The notes under the pieces: model-generated
Databases searched by the model: none
Seen by the model: the letters and a program-made list of their open reading frames with translations, nothing else
Told to the model about the DNA's origin: nothing
Origin: Pyrinomonadaceae bacterium
Lineage (GTDB): Bacteria; Acidobacteriota; Blastocatellia; Pyrinomonadales; Pyrinomonadaceae
Direction of reading: 5' to 3'
Length of the DNA: 6,929 bases
Assembly: GCA_014379075.1 (NCBI GenBank)
Contig: JACMMN010000300.1
Location: 1 to 6,929, forward strand
Shown here: piece by piece, positions 1-5,685 of the stretch
How the letters are laid out: every line of letters begins with the position of its first letter
How positions within the stretch are numbered: position 1 is the first letter of the stretch
Program-made: the position numbers and the translations under genes

Positions 1-1
1 C

Positions 2-373
2 TGGGAACAAAACGACAGCGTTAAGCAGCGTTTCGGCGCGGAGCAATGGATGAAGCCATCGGGCGGAACGATGATCGGGATGTCGAGAACGATCAAAAAC
101 GGCAAAACGGTTGCGTTTGAATTTTTGCGTATCGTGCAGGATGATAACGAAATCTCTTATATTTCCAGGCCGTCACAGAATAAGGAAGAAACCTCATTCA
201 AACTAGTGAAGTCCTCAGCAAATGAGGCAGTTTTCGAAAATCCAACGCACGACTTCCCTCAGCGGATCATTTACCGGCTCGACAAAACAAAGCTCTTCGC
301 CCGAATCGAAGGCACAAACAACGGCAAAACGATGGGAATCGATTTTCCGATGACACGAGCAAAATGTGACTAG
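2..373 (+). CDS. DUF6265-like protein, 5'-truncated by window start
   Basis: This is the C-terminal 123 residues of a gene that begins before the window; the open frame runs in from base 2 with no start needed. Seen directly: a stretch reading EQWMKPSGGTMIGMSRT, then KTVAFEFLRI, then FENPTHDFPQRIIYR, ending in a charged tail before the TAG stop. These blocks match my memory of the DUF6265 family, small beta-rich proteins of unknown function. Family members often carry an N-terminal signal peptide and an early Trp-Leu-x-Gly-x-Trp block, which would lie outside the window. An ATG at base 50 is in frame but sits inside the conserved block, so it is not the real start. The gene converges on the minus-strand DUF4126 gene with a 19-bp gap and no clear terminator. 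No biochemical role can be given. Confidence 0.8.
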   Translation, partial: WEQNDSVKQRFGAEQWMKPSGGTMIGMSRTIKNGKTVAFEFLRIVQDDNEISYISRPSQNKEETSFKLVKSSANEAVFENPTHDFPQRIIYRLDKTKLFARIEGTNNGKTMGIDFPMTRAKCD

Positions 374-392
374 TGGTTGTCAGATCCGGGCC

Positions 393-863
393 TCAATCTT
401 TTAGAATTTTTGATCCTAAACCGACAACGATCGCATCTTCGGCCACACCTAATAAGATGTCCGGTACATTCGTATTTTCGCCGATTGTTCGCCGTAAATG
501 ATAGCATGCGAAAGCCGAGGCGATTGCGGCTATGCCGCCGGCGATGGCTCCGATGCCGACTCTTTCGCGTTCGGCAGCGCAGAGAGTGGCTCCGCAGATC
601 GAGCCCGAAATTGCCCGGAAGGCGAGAGGGCCTTTATCTATGCGGTTGGGGATAAAAGTCGATTTGTCAGCGAAGATCTCTCCGGCCGCCAACACTTTAA
701 GAGCACCGGCAACTTTTGCCGACGACATAAAATTAAATAATGAATCGTCAACTTCCGGCGAATTTTCTTTCGCATAATGATGGCTGACCAATGCAGGTGC
801 GGACATGCTGCGCATTCCCGCGATGATCCCAAAATAGACTGCCTTTGCGTACGCATTTGCCAT
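393..863 (-). CDS. DUF4126-like small membrane protein
   Basis: A 156-residue protein rich in Gly and Ala. An early GIIAGMRSMSAPALVS block (about residues 12-27) is followed by a GEIFADK motif (61-67), PNRIDKGPLAFRAISG (72-87) and Gly/Ala hydrophobic segments (about 86-97 and 103-119). This resembles the short form of DUF4126, predicted integral membrane proteins of unknown function. I chose the ATG at 863 because the family-like sequence begins there and a GAGG lies just upstream, although only 3 nt away. An in-frame ATG at 908 would add 15 residues and overlap the stop of the preceding permease gene in an ATGAGTAG arrangement, which would permit translational coupling; it cannot be excluded. 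The gene is the last of a three-gene minus-strand cluster and probably shares a transcript with the permeases. A functional link to them is only inferred from position. Confidence 0.72.
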   Translation of the reverse strand: MANAYAKAVYFGIIAGMRSMSAPALVSHHYAKENSPEVDDSLFNFMSSAKVAGALKVLAAGEIFADKSTFIPNRIDKGPLAFRAISGSICGATLCAAERERVGIGAIAGGIAAIASAFACYHLRRTIGENTNVPDILLGVAEDAIVVGLGSKILKD

Positions 864-900
864 ATTCCTCACGCCCGCCAGAAAGATAAGTTTATCATGA

Positions 901-2169
901 CTACTCATATCGCAGGCATTCGATCGGATCGAGTCTTGATGCTTTTCGGGCCGGCAGGACGCCGAAGATCAAGCCGACACCGACAGAAACGGTCAATCCC
1001 GATATTACTGCCCAAAGCGGGATCGACGCAGGAAGCGACGGCACGAGTAGCATTATCAAATTACTGATTCCTACCGCCAGAGTTACGCCGAGAATTCCGC
1101 CGAAGAATGTGAGCGTCATCGCTTCGAGCAGAAACTGGAGAACGATCGCTCCGCGGGTTGCTCCGAGGGCTTTGCGTATTCCGATCTCTTTCGTCCTCTC
1201 GGTGACGGAAACGAGCATAATATTCATCACGCCGATACCCCCGACGAGCAGGCCGAGGCTGGAGATCGCAATCGCGACGAGACCGACCATCGCTGTGATC
1301 GAATCAAACTGCTGTATAAAGTCGCCGGCGGTTTTGATGTCGAAATCGTTAGGGTCGCCGAATTTAACAGCCCGCCTTTGCCTGAGTATGCCTTCGGAAT
1401 CTTCGAGGGCTTCCTGTAGGCGACCGCTTTTTGCCTGGATAATGTGCAGCAGATATTCGCGCTGCGGGGCGACCTTGCGTGCGGTGCGGTATGGCAGAAG
1501 CACTTTGCTGTCCTCTTCGTTCTCGCCGAAAAGGGCGGCTTTACGCTTGGCGATAACGCCGATTATTTCCCATGTAGAGCCGTTCATTCGCACTACTTTT
1601 CCGACATTGCCGGTCGAAGAGTTCGGGAAAAGGGCCTCGGCGCAGTTCACGCCGATGACGATGACATTTCGCCGCTGCTGGTTGTCAGCTTCGCTGATAA
1701 ATCTGCCTTCCATCAGAGCAAGGTTCGCTATTCTGTCGTAGTTGGGCGAAACGCCGTCGGTTTGGGCACGCCTATAGTTGCGTCCTTCGTAAGTAATATT
1801 GTCGTCGAAACTCGCCGCGCCGAAATTACCGATCCCAGGTGCGACGAGAGCAATTTCCTCGACCGCATCGGTTTGGGCCATGATCGCTTCGGCATCTTCT
1901 ACGGTGAGCGGCTTCCGGTTGCGTTCGTCACGGTTATCGCCGTCAAAACCGGTTGATAGATGGAATGCATAAATATTGTTAGTGCCGTATTCCTCGACCA
2001 TGGCGACGATGCTTTGCCGCATTCCGGTTAGAATCGAAGCTACGACAATCGCAGTAACAATGCCGACAACTATCCCCAAGACAGTGAGAAAACTGCGGAA
2101 TTTATTAGCCCGAATGCTGTCGAGGGCCATTTTCAAAACTTCAATAGGTAATGAGGTAGATGCTTTCAT
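901..2169 (-). CDS. MacB/FtsX-type ABC transporter permease (permease B)
   Basis: A 422-residue membrane protein with the MacB-type layout. A short cytoplasmic N-terminus with MALDSIRANKFRSFLTVLG leads into transmembrane helix 1 (about residues 26-50). A long periplasmic MacB_PCD-like domain follows (about 50-285), then three C-terminal helices of the FtsX domain (about 295-320, 345-375, 385-406). The hallmark block MNIMLVSVTERTKEIGIRKA, followed by LGATR, sits after the second helix, and the protein ends in the typical ARKASRLDPIECLRYE. Such permeases are mechanotransmission-type ABC components: ATP hydrolysis in the cytoplasm drives a periplasmic change to export or release substrates. The start was set at 2169. 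An ATG at 2211 is in frame, but the 14 extra residues are encoded by the palindromic repeat. No Shine-Dalgarno is visible before 2169. Directly upstream is a homologous permease; together they probably form a heterodimer. The substrate is unknown. Confidence 0.93.
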   Translation of the reverse strand: MKASTSLPIEVLKMALDSIRANKFRSFLTVLGIVVGIVTAIVVASILTGMRQSIVAMVEEYGTNNIYAFHLSTGFDGDNRDERNRKPLTVEDAEAIMAQTDAVEEIALVAPGIGNFGAASFDDNITYEGRNYRRAQTDGVSPNYDRIANLALMEGRFISEADNQQRRNVIVIGVNCAEALFPNSSTGNVGKVVRMNGSTWEIIGVIAKRKAALFGENEEDSKVLLPYRTARKVAPQREYLLHIIQAKSGRLQEALEDSEGILRQRRAVKFGDPNDFDIKTAGDFIQQFDSITAMVGLVAIAISSLGLLVGGIGVMNIMLVSVTERTKEIGIRKALGATRGAIVLQFLLEAMTLTFFGGILGVTLAVGISNLIMLLVPSLPASIPLWAVISGLTVSVGVGLIFGVLPARKASRLDPIECLRYE

Positions 2170-2172
2170 ATT

Positions 2173-2226
2173 GGAACGCGGACATCCTTGTCCGCTACGG
2201 GTTGCGGACAAGGATGTCCGCGTTCC
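2173..2226. repeat. REP-doublet (REPIN-like) perfect palindrome
   Basis: A perfect inverted repeat with 23-bp arms (2173-2195 and 2204-2226) around an 8-nt loop. Each arm is itself a REP-like unit: head GGAAC (2173-2177), stem GCGGACA (2178-2184), loop TCCT (2185-2188), stem TGTCCGC (2189-2195). The second arm repeats this on the other strand. The element occupies 54 of the 58 bases between the two permease genes. It starts one base after the upstream TAA and ends 3 bases before the downstream ATG. REP doublets of this form are known to be mobilised by RAYT transposases; assignment to that class is inferred from architecture, since no RAYT gene lies in the window. In the permease mRNA the 23-bp stem could slow decay of the upstream message and hide the downstream start. 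The rho-independent terminator alternative is weak because no T-run follows on either strand. Confidence 0.88.
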
Positions 2227-2227
2227 G

Positions 2228-3472
2228 TTAGTTTTGCGTTAGAGCGACAATTGGATCGAGCCGTGCCGCCTTCCACACCGGGTAAAGGCCGGCGATTACG
2301 CCGATGATGCTCGAAACTCCGACCGCTGTAATCATATATATCAACTCGATTGTCATCGTGATTCCGGCAAAGATCGTAATCAACTGCGTTACCCCGGCCG
2401 CAAGGAGTAAGCCAAATATGCCGCCGACTGAGCAGAGAAGGGCGGATTCAATCAAAAACTGAATTAATATCTGCTTGCGTGTTGCTCCGAGAGCCTTGCG
2501 AAGGCCAACCTCAAATGTCCGTTCTGTAACCGATACGAGCATGATGTTCATGACGACGATTCCGCCCACTAGGAGCGTAATACCGGTAATCGGGAGAATG
2601 ACTCCAGCAATCGCCGCCGTGAAACTATCGATCTGACCGGCTAGATCCTGTGTATTTACAATGCCGAACGTGTCTTCCTGGCTGCCAATGAGCTTGCGTT
2701 TATTTCGCAGGGCGAGTCGGGCGTCTTCGAGGGCCGTCATGAAATTCTCGGGCCGGGCGGATTTGCCGTGAACCTGGATTCCGTCGTTGCGGTTAAAAAT
2801 AAGCTGGTGCAGAGAGATCGGAATATAGATCTGGCGGTCGAGCGGATTGCCGAACATCGATCCCTTTTTCTCTTCCAGGCCGATAATTTCCAGCGGCACG
2901 CCGCGGACCTTGATAACTTCGCCAATCGGATCTGAATTCGGCCAGAATTTTTCCTTGACGTCGTATCCGATCACGCAAACTTTTGCGGATCGCGTGACCT
3001 CGTCGTTAGATATGAAGCGTCCGCCTTCGATCTCCTTTTCCTCGATCTCGATCATGTTCGCGGTAACGCCGATAATTCGCACGGACGGCATTTCGAGGCC
3101 TTTTTCCTTCAGATCGGCGCCGCCGTTCATCTGTGCGCCGACTTCGGAACATTCTCCGCAGTTTGCCTTGATATATTCGTACTCGTCAAAAGTGAGTTTT
3201 TTGTTATTGCGATTGCGCCGCTCGAATTCGTCGTCGTCCATCTGACCCGAAAACGCCATTCTGGCCATCATGAAATGATTAACGCCAAGGACTTTCGAGA
3301 TCTTTTCAGTGACATAGGAATTCAATCCGCTGATCGACGCACCGACGACCACAACTGAAGCGACACCGATGATAATCCCGATCAAAGTAAGAAAGGCCCG
3401 GAGTTTGTGTTCGAGAATCGATTTTAACGCGATCCAGAAAGCGTCTGTGTAAAATGAGTAAAGCTGTCTCAT
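2228..3472 (-). CDS. MacB/FtsX-type ABC transporter permease (permease A)
   Basis: A 414-residue protein with the same MacB-type architecture as its downstream neighbour. Helix 1 is at about residues 26-49 and follows the LEHKLRAFLTLIGI block. A large periplasmic domain spans about 50-285, and three helices lie at about 286-312, 338-368 and 375-398. The FtsX signature VMNIMLVSVTERTFEVGLRK, then ALGATR, is at about 307-331, and the end VWKAARLDPIVALTQN is typical. A CGEC pair (Cys105, Cys108) lies in the predicted periplasmic domain and could form a disulfide; this is unusual, as permease B has nothing comparable. No ATP-binding subunit (Walker A/B) is encoded on either side, so the ATPase must come from elsewhere. 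The ATG at 3472 follows a T-run and has no Shine-Dalgarno. It is probably the first gene of its operon, transcribed from the intergenic region shared with sucD, although I see no convincing promoter. Confidence 0.93.
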   Translation of the reverse strand: MRQLYSFYTDAFWIALKSILEHKLRAFLTLIGIIIGVASVVVVGASISGLNSYVTEKISKVLGVNHFMMARMAFSGQMDDDEFERRNRNNKKLTFDEYEYIKANCGECSEVGAQMNGGADLKEKGLEMPSVRIIGVTANMIEIEEKEIEGGRFISNDEVTRSAKVCVIGYDVKEKFWPNSDPIGEVIKVRGVPLEIIGLEEKKGSMFGNPLDRQIYIPISLHQLIFNRNDGIQVHGKSARPENFMTALEDARLALRNKRKLIGSQEDTFGIVNTQDLAGQIDSFTAAIAGVILPITGITLLVGGIVVMNIMLVSVTERTFEVGLRKALGATRKQILIQFLIESALLCSVGGIFGLLLAAGVTQLITIFAGITMTIELIYMITAVGVSSIIGVIAGLYPVWKAARLDPIVALTQN

Positions 3473-3579
3473 AAAAAAATTTAATTCGCGTTTTCAGCCT
3501 GGCTTCAGGCAGCTCATCAATATACTTCCTGTCGGAAGCATCTTCAGTATCGTGTGGGTGAAGTTAGAAAAAATAACTG

Positions 3580-3617
3580 ACGTTTGTACTCTGAGCTGAT
3601 GACAAGAGTGCAAACGT
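3580..3617. repeat. 13-bp-arm inverted repeat in divergent intergenic region
   Basis: The arm ACGTTTGTACTCT (3580-3592) is mirrored by AGAGTGCAAACGT (3605-3617), with 12 of 13 positions complementary and a 12-nt loop. The single mismatch is a G-U wobble in plus-strand RNA. On the minus strand the hairpin is followed after 4 nt by a T-rich run (complement of 3567-3575), as in an intrinsic terminator. It lies between permease A (minus) and sucD (plus), so it could terminate or attenuate minus-strand transcripts heading into the permease operon, or be an operator. Which of these is right cannot be told from sequence alone. It shares no sequence with the REP-like elements. Confidence 0.6.
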
Positions 3618-3660
3618 ATTCGGACGAGAAAATGTTCAAGAAAAACTTGATTTTTTTGAA

Positions 3661-3691
3661 TTGCACCGGCAATCGTTCAACATGCTATACT
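3661..3691 (+). promoter_or_regulatory. Probable sucD promoter (extended -10)
   Basis: A TATACT hexamer at 3686-3691 is preceded by TGC, giving the extended -10 form TGnTATACT. A candidate -35, TTGCAC, lies at 3661-3666, but the 19-nt spacer is long; extended -10 promoters tolerate a weak -35. Transcription would begin near 3698, leaving a leader of about 40 nt before the TTG start of sucD. A small palindrome, ATTGC-ACCG-GCAAT (3660-3673), overlaps the -35 and could be a regulator site, but it is short enough to be chance. Confidence 0.5.
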
Positions 3692-3724
3692 TACGTTTCG
3701 CAATTTTCGGGCATATTTTTCACT

Positions 3725-3730
3725 AGGAGA
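3725..3730 (+). promoter_or_regulatory. Shine-Dalgarno AGGAGA that fixes the TTG start of sucD
   Basis: AGGAGA ends 7 nt before the TTG at 3738, an ideal spacing. The encoded sequence from this TTG (MSVLVDKNTRLIVQGITGKEG) matches the normal N-terminus of SucD, and no ATG in frame nearby would give a full-length protein. This is the strongest ribosome binding site in the window. Confidence 0.85.
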
Positions 3731-3737
3731 TACACCT

Positions 3738-4604
3738 TTGAGCGTATTAGTCGATAAGAATACACGTCTTATTGTGCAGGGAATTACGGGTAAGGAAGGC
3801 ACATTTCACACCCAGCAGATGATCGAATACGGCACGAATGTCGTTGGCGGCGTCACGCCCGGAAAGGGCGGCACTACGCACGAAAATGTTCCTGTATTTA
3901 ATACCGTGGCCGACGCGGTCGCGGAAACCGGTGCAAATGCGTCGGTCATATATGTGCCGCCCGCATTTGCCGCAGACGCGATAATGGAAGCCGCGGACGC
4001 CGGAATTGCTCTTGTCGTCTGCATTACCGAAGGAATTCCGGTCACGGATATGATCAAGGTTCGCGAATATCTGGTTGGCCACAATACTCGTCTTATCGGA
4101 CCGAACTGCCCCGGAATTATCTCGCCCGGAAAATGCAAGATCGGCATTATGCCCGGACATATTCATAAGGAAGGCCGTATCGGCGTCGTTTCGCGTTCGG
4201 GAACGCTGACATATGAAGCAGTTGGGCAACTAACGGCTCTCGGATTAGGACAATCGACCGCCATCGGCATCGGCGGCGACCCGATAATCGGGACGAATCA
4301 CACCGACGCTCTAAAATTATTTCAGGACGATCCCGACACCGATGCCATAGTTATGATCGGCGAGATCGGCGGAACTGCCGAAGAAGATGCGGCCGCTTAC
4401 GCTAAAGATAACGTAACAAAGCCGATCGTCGCATTCATCGCAGGCCAAACAGCTCCTCCTGGAAGAAGAATGGGCCATGCCGGTGCAATAATTTCCGGCG
4501 GCAAGGGGACGGCGGCCGAGAAGATGAAGGCATTGACGGAAGCCGGGATACGTGTGGTCGAATCACCGGCCGATATTGGACAAGCGGTAATGGACAGTTT
4601 GTAA
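3738..4604 (+). CDS. sucD: Succinyl-CoA synthetase (ADP/GDP-forming) subunit alpha
   Basis: The 288-residue protein is full length for the family. It forms a complex with the beta subunit SucC and interconverts succinyl-CoA plus NDP and phosphate with succinate, CoA and NTP in the TCA cycle, in the cytoplasm. Visible landmarks are the N-terminal CoA-binding fold with GITGKEGTFH (residues 15-24), the GGVTPGKGG loop (37-45), YVPP (72-75), ITEGIP (96-101), GPNCPGI (121-127), the SRSGTLTYE loop (152-160), GIGGDP (177-182), and the phosphorylated active-site histidine in GHAGAI (His247). The start is TTG with a strong Shine-Dalgarno. sucC is not adjacent: upstream is a divergent permease operon. 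A palindromic repeat begins one base after the stop codon, and a thioesterase and ndk follow. The nearby NDP kinase is metabolically fitting because it redistributes the NTP made here. Confidence 0.97.
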   Translation: MSVLVDKNTRLIVQGITGKEGTFHTQQMIEYGTNVVGGVTPGKGGTTHENVPVFNTVADAVAETGANASVIYVPPAFAADAIMEAADAGIALVVCITEGIPVTDMIKVREYLVGHNTRLIGPNCPGIISPGKCKIGIMPGHIHKEGRIGVVSRSGTLTYEAVGQLTALGLGQSTAIGIGGDPIIGTNHTDALKLFQDDPDTDAIVMIGEIGGTAEEDAAAYAKDNVTKPIVAFIAGQTAPPGRRMGHAGAIISGGKGTAAEKMKALTEAGIRVVESPADIGQAVMDSL

Positions 4605-4605
4605 G

Positions 4606-4722
4606 CTGGGAACGCGGGTGCCCTCGCCTACAAGCGTGTTCCACACGCTCAAACTTCCGGCGGCTAAATTGATTACATTGCAAAAGATGCAATGTTGCAG
4701 GCGAGGGCGCCTGCGTTCCCAG
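4606..4722. repeat. Composite REP-doublet (REPIN-like) element with internal hairpins
   Basis: Outer arms of 24 bp (4606-4629 and 4699-4722) are inverted repeats with 2 mismatches. Each contains a REP-like unit: 4609-4631 on the plus strand, and 4697-4719 on the minus strand. The minus-strand unit is intact: head GGAAC, stem GCAGGCG, loop CCCT, stem CGCCTGC. The plus-strand unit has a decayed stem (GCGGGTG against CGCCTAC). The 65-nt spacer carries two further perfect hairpins: AGCGTG/CACGCT at 4633-4649 with a 5-nt loop, and ACATTGCA/TGCAATGT at 4675-4695 with a 5-nt loop. The element fills nearly the whole gap between sucD and the thioesterase gene, starting one base after the sucD TAA. It could fold into a branched structure in the transcript. 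It is related to the element at 2173-2226 and probably moved by the same trans-acting RAYT-type enzyme; that step is inference. Confidence 0.85.
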
Positions 4723-4724
4723 GT

Positions 4725-5108
4725 ATGAAGTTTTCGCATTCGTTTTGCGTCAAACCCGAAGATATCGATGAGCAGGGACACGTCAACAACGTCGCTTACG
4801 TGCGCTGGATACAGCAAGTAGCTGTAGCCCATTGGCGGCATGCGGCAAGTGAAGAAATGCTGGCGAAATATTCGTGGATCGTCGTCCGGCATGAGATCGA
4901 TTACAAGAAACCCGGATTTGATGGTGACGAGATAACCGCGAGGACGTGGGTAGGCGAATGGACGCATGTGACCTGCGAACGGTTCACGGAAATTCATCGC
5001 GGCGGCGAGCTTCTGGTAAAAGGCAGAACGGTTTGGTGCATGATCGAACGCGAAACAACGAAGCCAAAACGTATCCGAAAAGAGCTAAAAGAGAGATTCA
5101 TAAATTAA
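4725..5108 (+). CDS. Hotdog-fold acyl-CoA thioesterase (4HBT / YbgC-FadM type)
   Basis: A 127-residue single-domain protein of the usual length for this family. The hallmark motif DIDEQGHVNNVAYVRWIQ covers residues 13-30; Asp15 is in the position of the catalytic Asp of 4-hydroxybenzoyl-CoA thioesterase-like enzymes. A core strand with VVRHEIDYKKPG (53-64) and a WVGEW...RFTEIHR strand (75-91) follow. The likely reaction is hydrolysis of an acyl-CoA to free acid and CoA in the cytoplasm; the acyl group cannot be deduced. The start is set at 4725 because homology begins there. An in-frame ATG at 4692 would add 11 residues encoded by the palindromic repeat and lies inside one of its hairpins. 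Only AGG one base away precedes 4725, so no functional Shine-Dalgarno is seen. The gene probably depends on read-through from sucD and is followed by ndk after 27 bp. Confidence 0.88.
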   Translation: MKFSHSFCVKPEDIDEQGHVNNVAYVRWIQQVAVAHWRHAASEEMLAKYSWIVVRHEIDYKKPGFDGDEITARTWVGEWTHVTCERFTEIHRGGELLVKGRTVWCMIERETTKPKRIRKELKERFIN

Positions 5109-5135
5109 AATTAAATAAGAGGGAACTATTAAATA

Positions 5136-5552
5136 ATGAGCACACTAACATTTGGAATTATCAAACCGGACGCGGTGCGGGCCGGAAATCATGGGGCAAT
5201 TATTCAGAAGATCTCAGATGCGGGTTTTAAAATCCGCGGGCTGAAATTGATTCATCAAACGCAGAAGCAGGCCGAGGGTTTTTACGCGGTCCATGCGGAG
5301 CGGCCGTTTTTTGGGGAGCTGACGGAGTTTATGTCGAGTGGGCCGTGCGTTGTGTTGGCTCTGGAAAAATCTGATGCCGTTCCTGCATGGCGCGAACTGA
5401 TGGGAGCGACCAACCCTGCGGAGGCCGCTGAAGGCTCACTGCGAAAACAGTTTGCGGCGTCGATAGGCGAAAATGCAGTGCACGGTTCCGATTCGGACGA
5501 GAATGCCGCGATCGAGATCAGTTATTTCTTTAGCAAACTTGAATTAGTTTAG
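5136..5552 (+). CDS. ndk: Nucleoside diphosphate kinase
   Basis: A 138-residue protein of normal bacterial length. NDP kinase transfers the terminal phosphate of an NTP to any NDP through a phosphohistidine intermediate, balancing nucleotide pools in the cytoplasm. All key residues are visible: Lys10 in TFGIIKPDAV, Tyr50 and His53 in FYAVH, Phe58 in RPFF, Arg86 and Thr92 in WRELMGATNP, Arg103 in GSLRKQFA, Asn113, and the catalytic His116 in NAVHGSDSDENA. A purine-rich AAGAGGGA at 5117-5124 lies 11 nt before the ATG, a usable but long-spaced Shine-Dalgarno. It follows the thioesterase gene closely and probably shares its transcript. The gene order sucD, thioesterase, ndk puts NTP production and redistribution together. 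Confidence 0.97.
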   Translation: MSTLTFGIIKPDAVRAGNHGAIIQKISDAGFKIRGLKLIHQTQKQAEGFYAVHAERPFFGELTEFMSSGPCVVLALEKSDAVPAWRELMGATNPAEAAEGSLRKQFAASIGENAVHGSDSDENAAIEISYFFSKLELV

Positions 5553-5567
5553 GCTAAAAGGTATAAA
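5539..5567 (+). promoter_or_regulatory. Possible sigma-70-type promoter for the zinc-ribbon gene
   Basis: TTGAAT (5539-5544) and TATAAA (5562-5567) are separated by exactly 17 nt, close to the consensus hexamers and spacing. The -35 overlaps the last codons of ndk. Transcription would start near 5574 and give a leader of about 145 nt containing the degenerate repeats described separately. There is no obvious terminator between ndk and this promoter, so read-through from ndk is also possible. Confidence 0.4.
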
Positions 5568-5685
5568 AGTTGCGGGAAGTTTGAGGTTGGAGAAAGTTGA
5601 GGAAAGTTTTAGATTTGCTGTTAGGCTCTGACAGTCCGAATTCTTAACTCCGAAGCTCCCGGCAACGCCTGCGACTTTCCGCAAC
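5566..5685. repeat. Degenerate 17-nt direct repeat plus inverted partner
   Basis: Copies at 5566-5582 (AAAGTTGCGGGAAGTTT) and 5593-5609 (AAAGTTGAGGAAAGTTT) differ at 2 of 17 positions and are spaced 27 nt apart, with a similar purine/T-rich GAGGTTGGAG between them. An inverted version of the core, ACTTTCCGCAAC, lies at 5674-5685 and is complementary at 11 of 12 positions to 5596-5607 and likewise to 5569-5580. The leader of the downstream gene could thus fold by pairing the late copy with either early copy. Whether this is a regulatory leader, a decayed dispersed repeat or a mutational slippage product is not decidable here. Confidence 0.5.

Noticed and set aside
1..9. CTGGGAACA at the window start, resembling the outer edge of the 4606-4722 repeat
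   Set aside because: It lies inside the DUF6265-like coding frame, lacks the following hairpin, and matches over only 8 bases.
374..428. Weak inverted match GTTGTC/GACAAC around the convergent gene ends
   Set aside because: Only 6 bp with a loop of over 40 nt, mostly inside coding sequence, and no T-run; not a credible terminator.
1109..1956. Long plus-strand open frames (210 and 170 codons) opposite permease B
   Set aside because: They run antisense to a clearly homologous permease, have low-complexity translations without family motifs, and have no ribosome binding sites. They are codon-usage shadows.
3494..3541. Minus-strand mini-ORF of 15 codons (MLPTGSILMSCLKPG) ahead of permease A
   Set aside because: Very short, with no Shine-Dalgarno or conservation evidence. 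Frames of this size are expected by chance, so I did not call a leader peptide.
3636..3657. Small hairpin TCAAG-A5-CTTGA followed by seven T on the plus strand, resembling a terminator
   Set aside because: The stem is only 5 bp and A/T-rich, and no plus-strand gene lies upstream to terminate. It is probably part of an AT-rich promoter upstream region.
4563..4997. Minus-strand 144-codon open frame spanning the sucD/thioesterase junction
   Set aside because: It crosses the palindromic repeat and runs antisense to the thioesterase, whose family motif is unambiguous; the translation has no recognisable domain.
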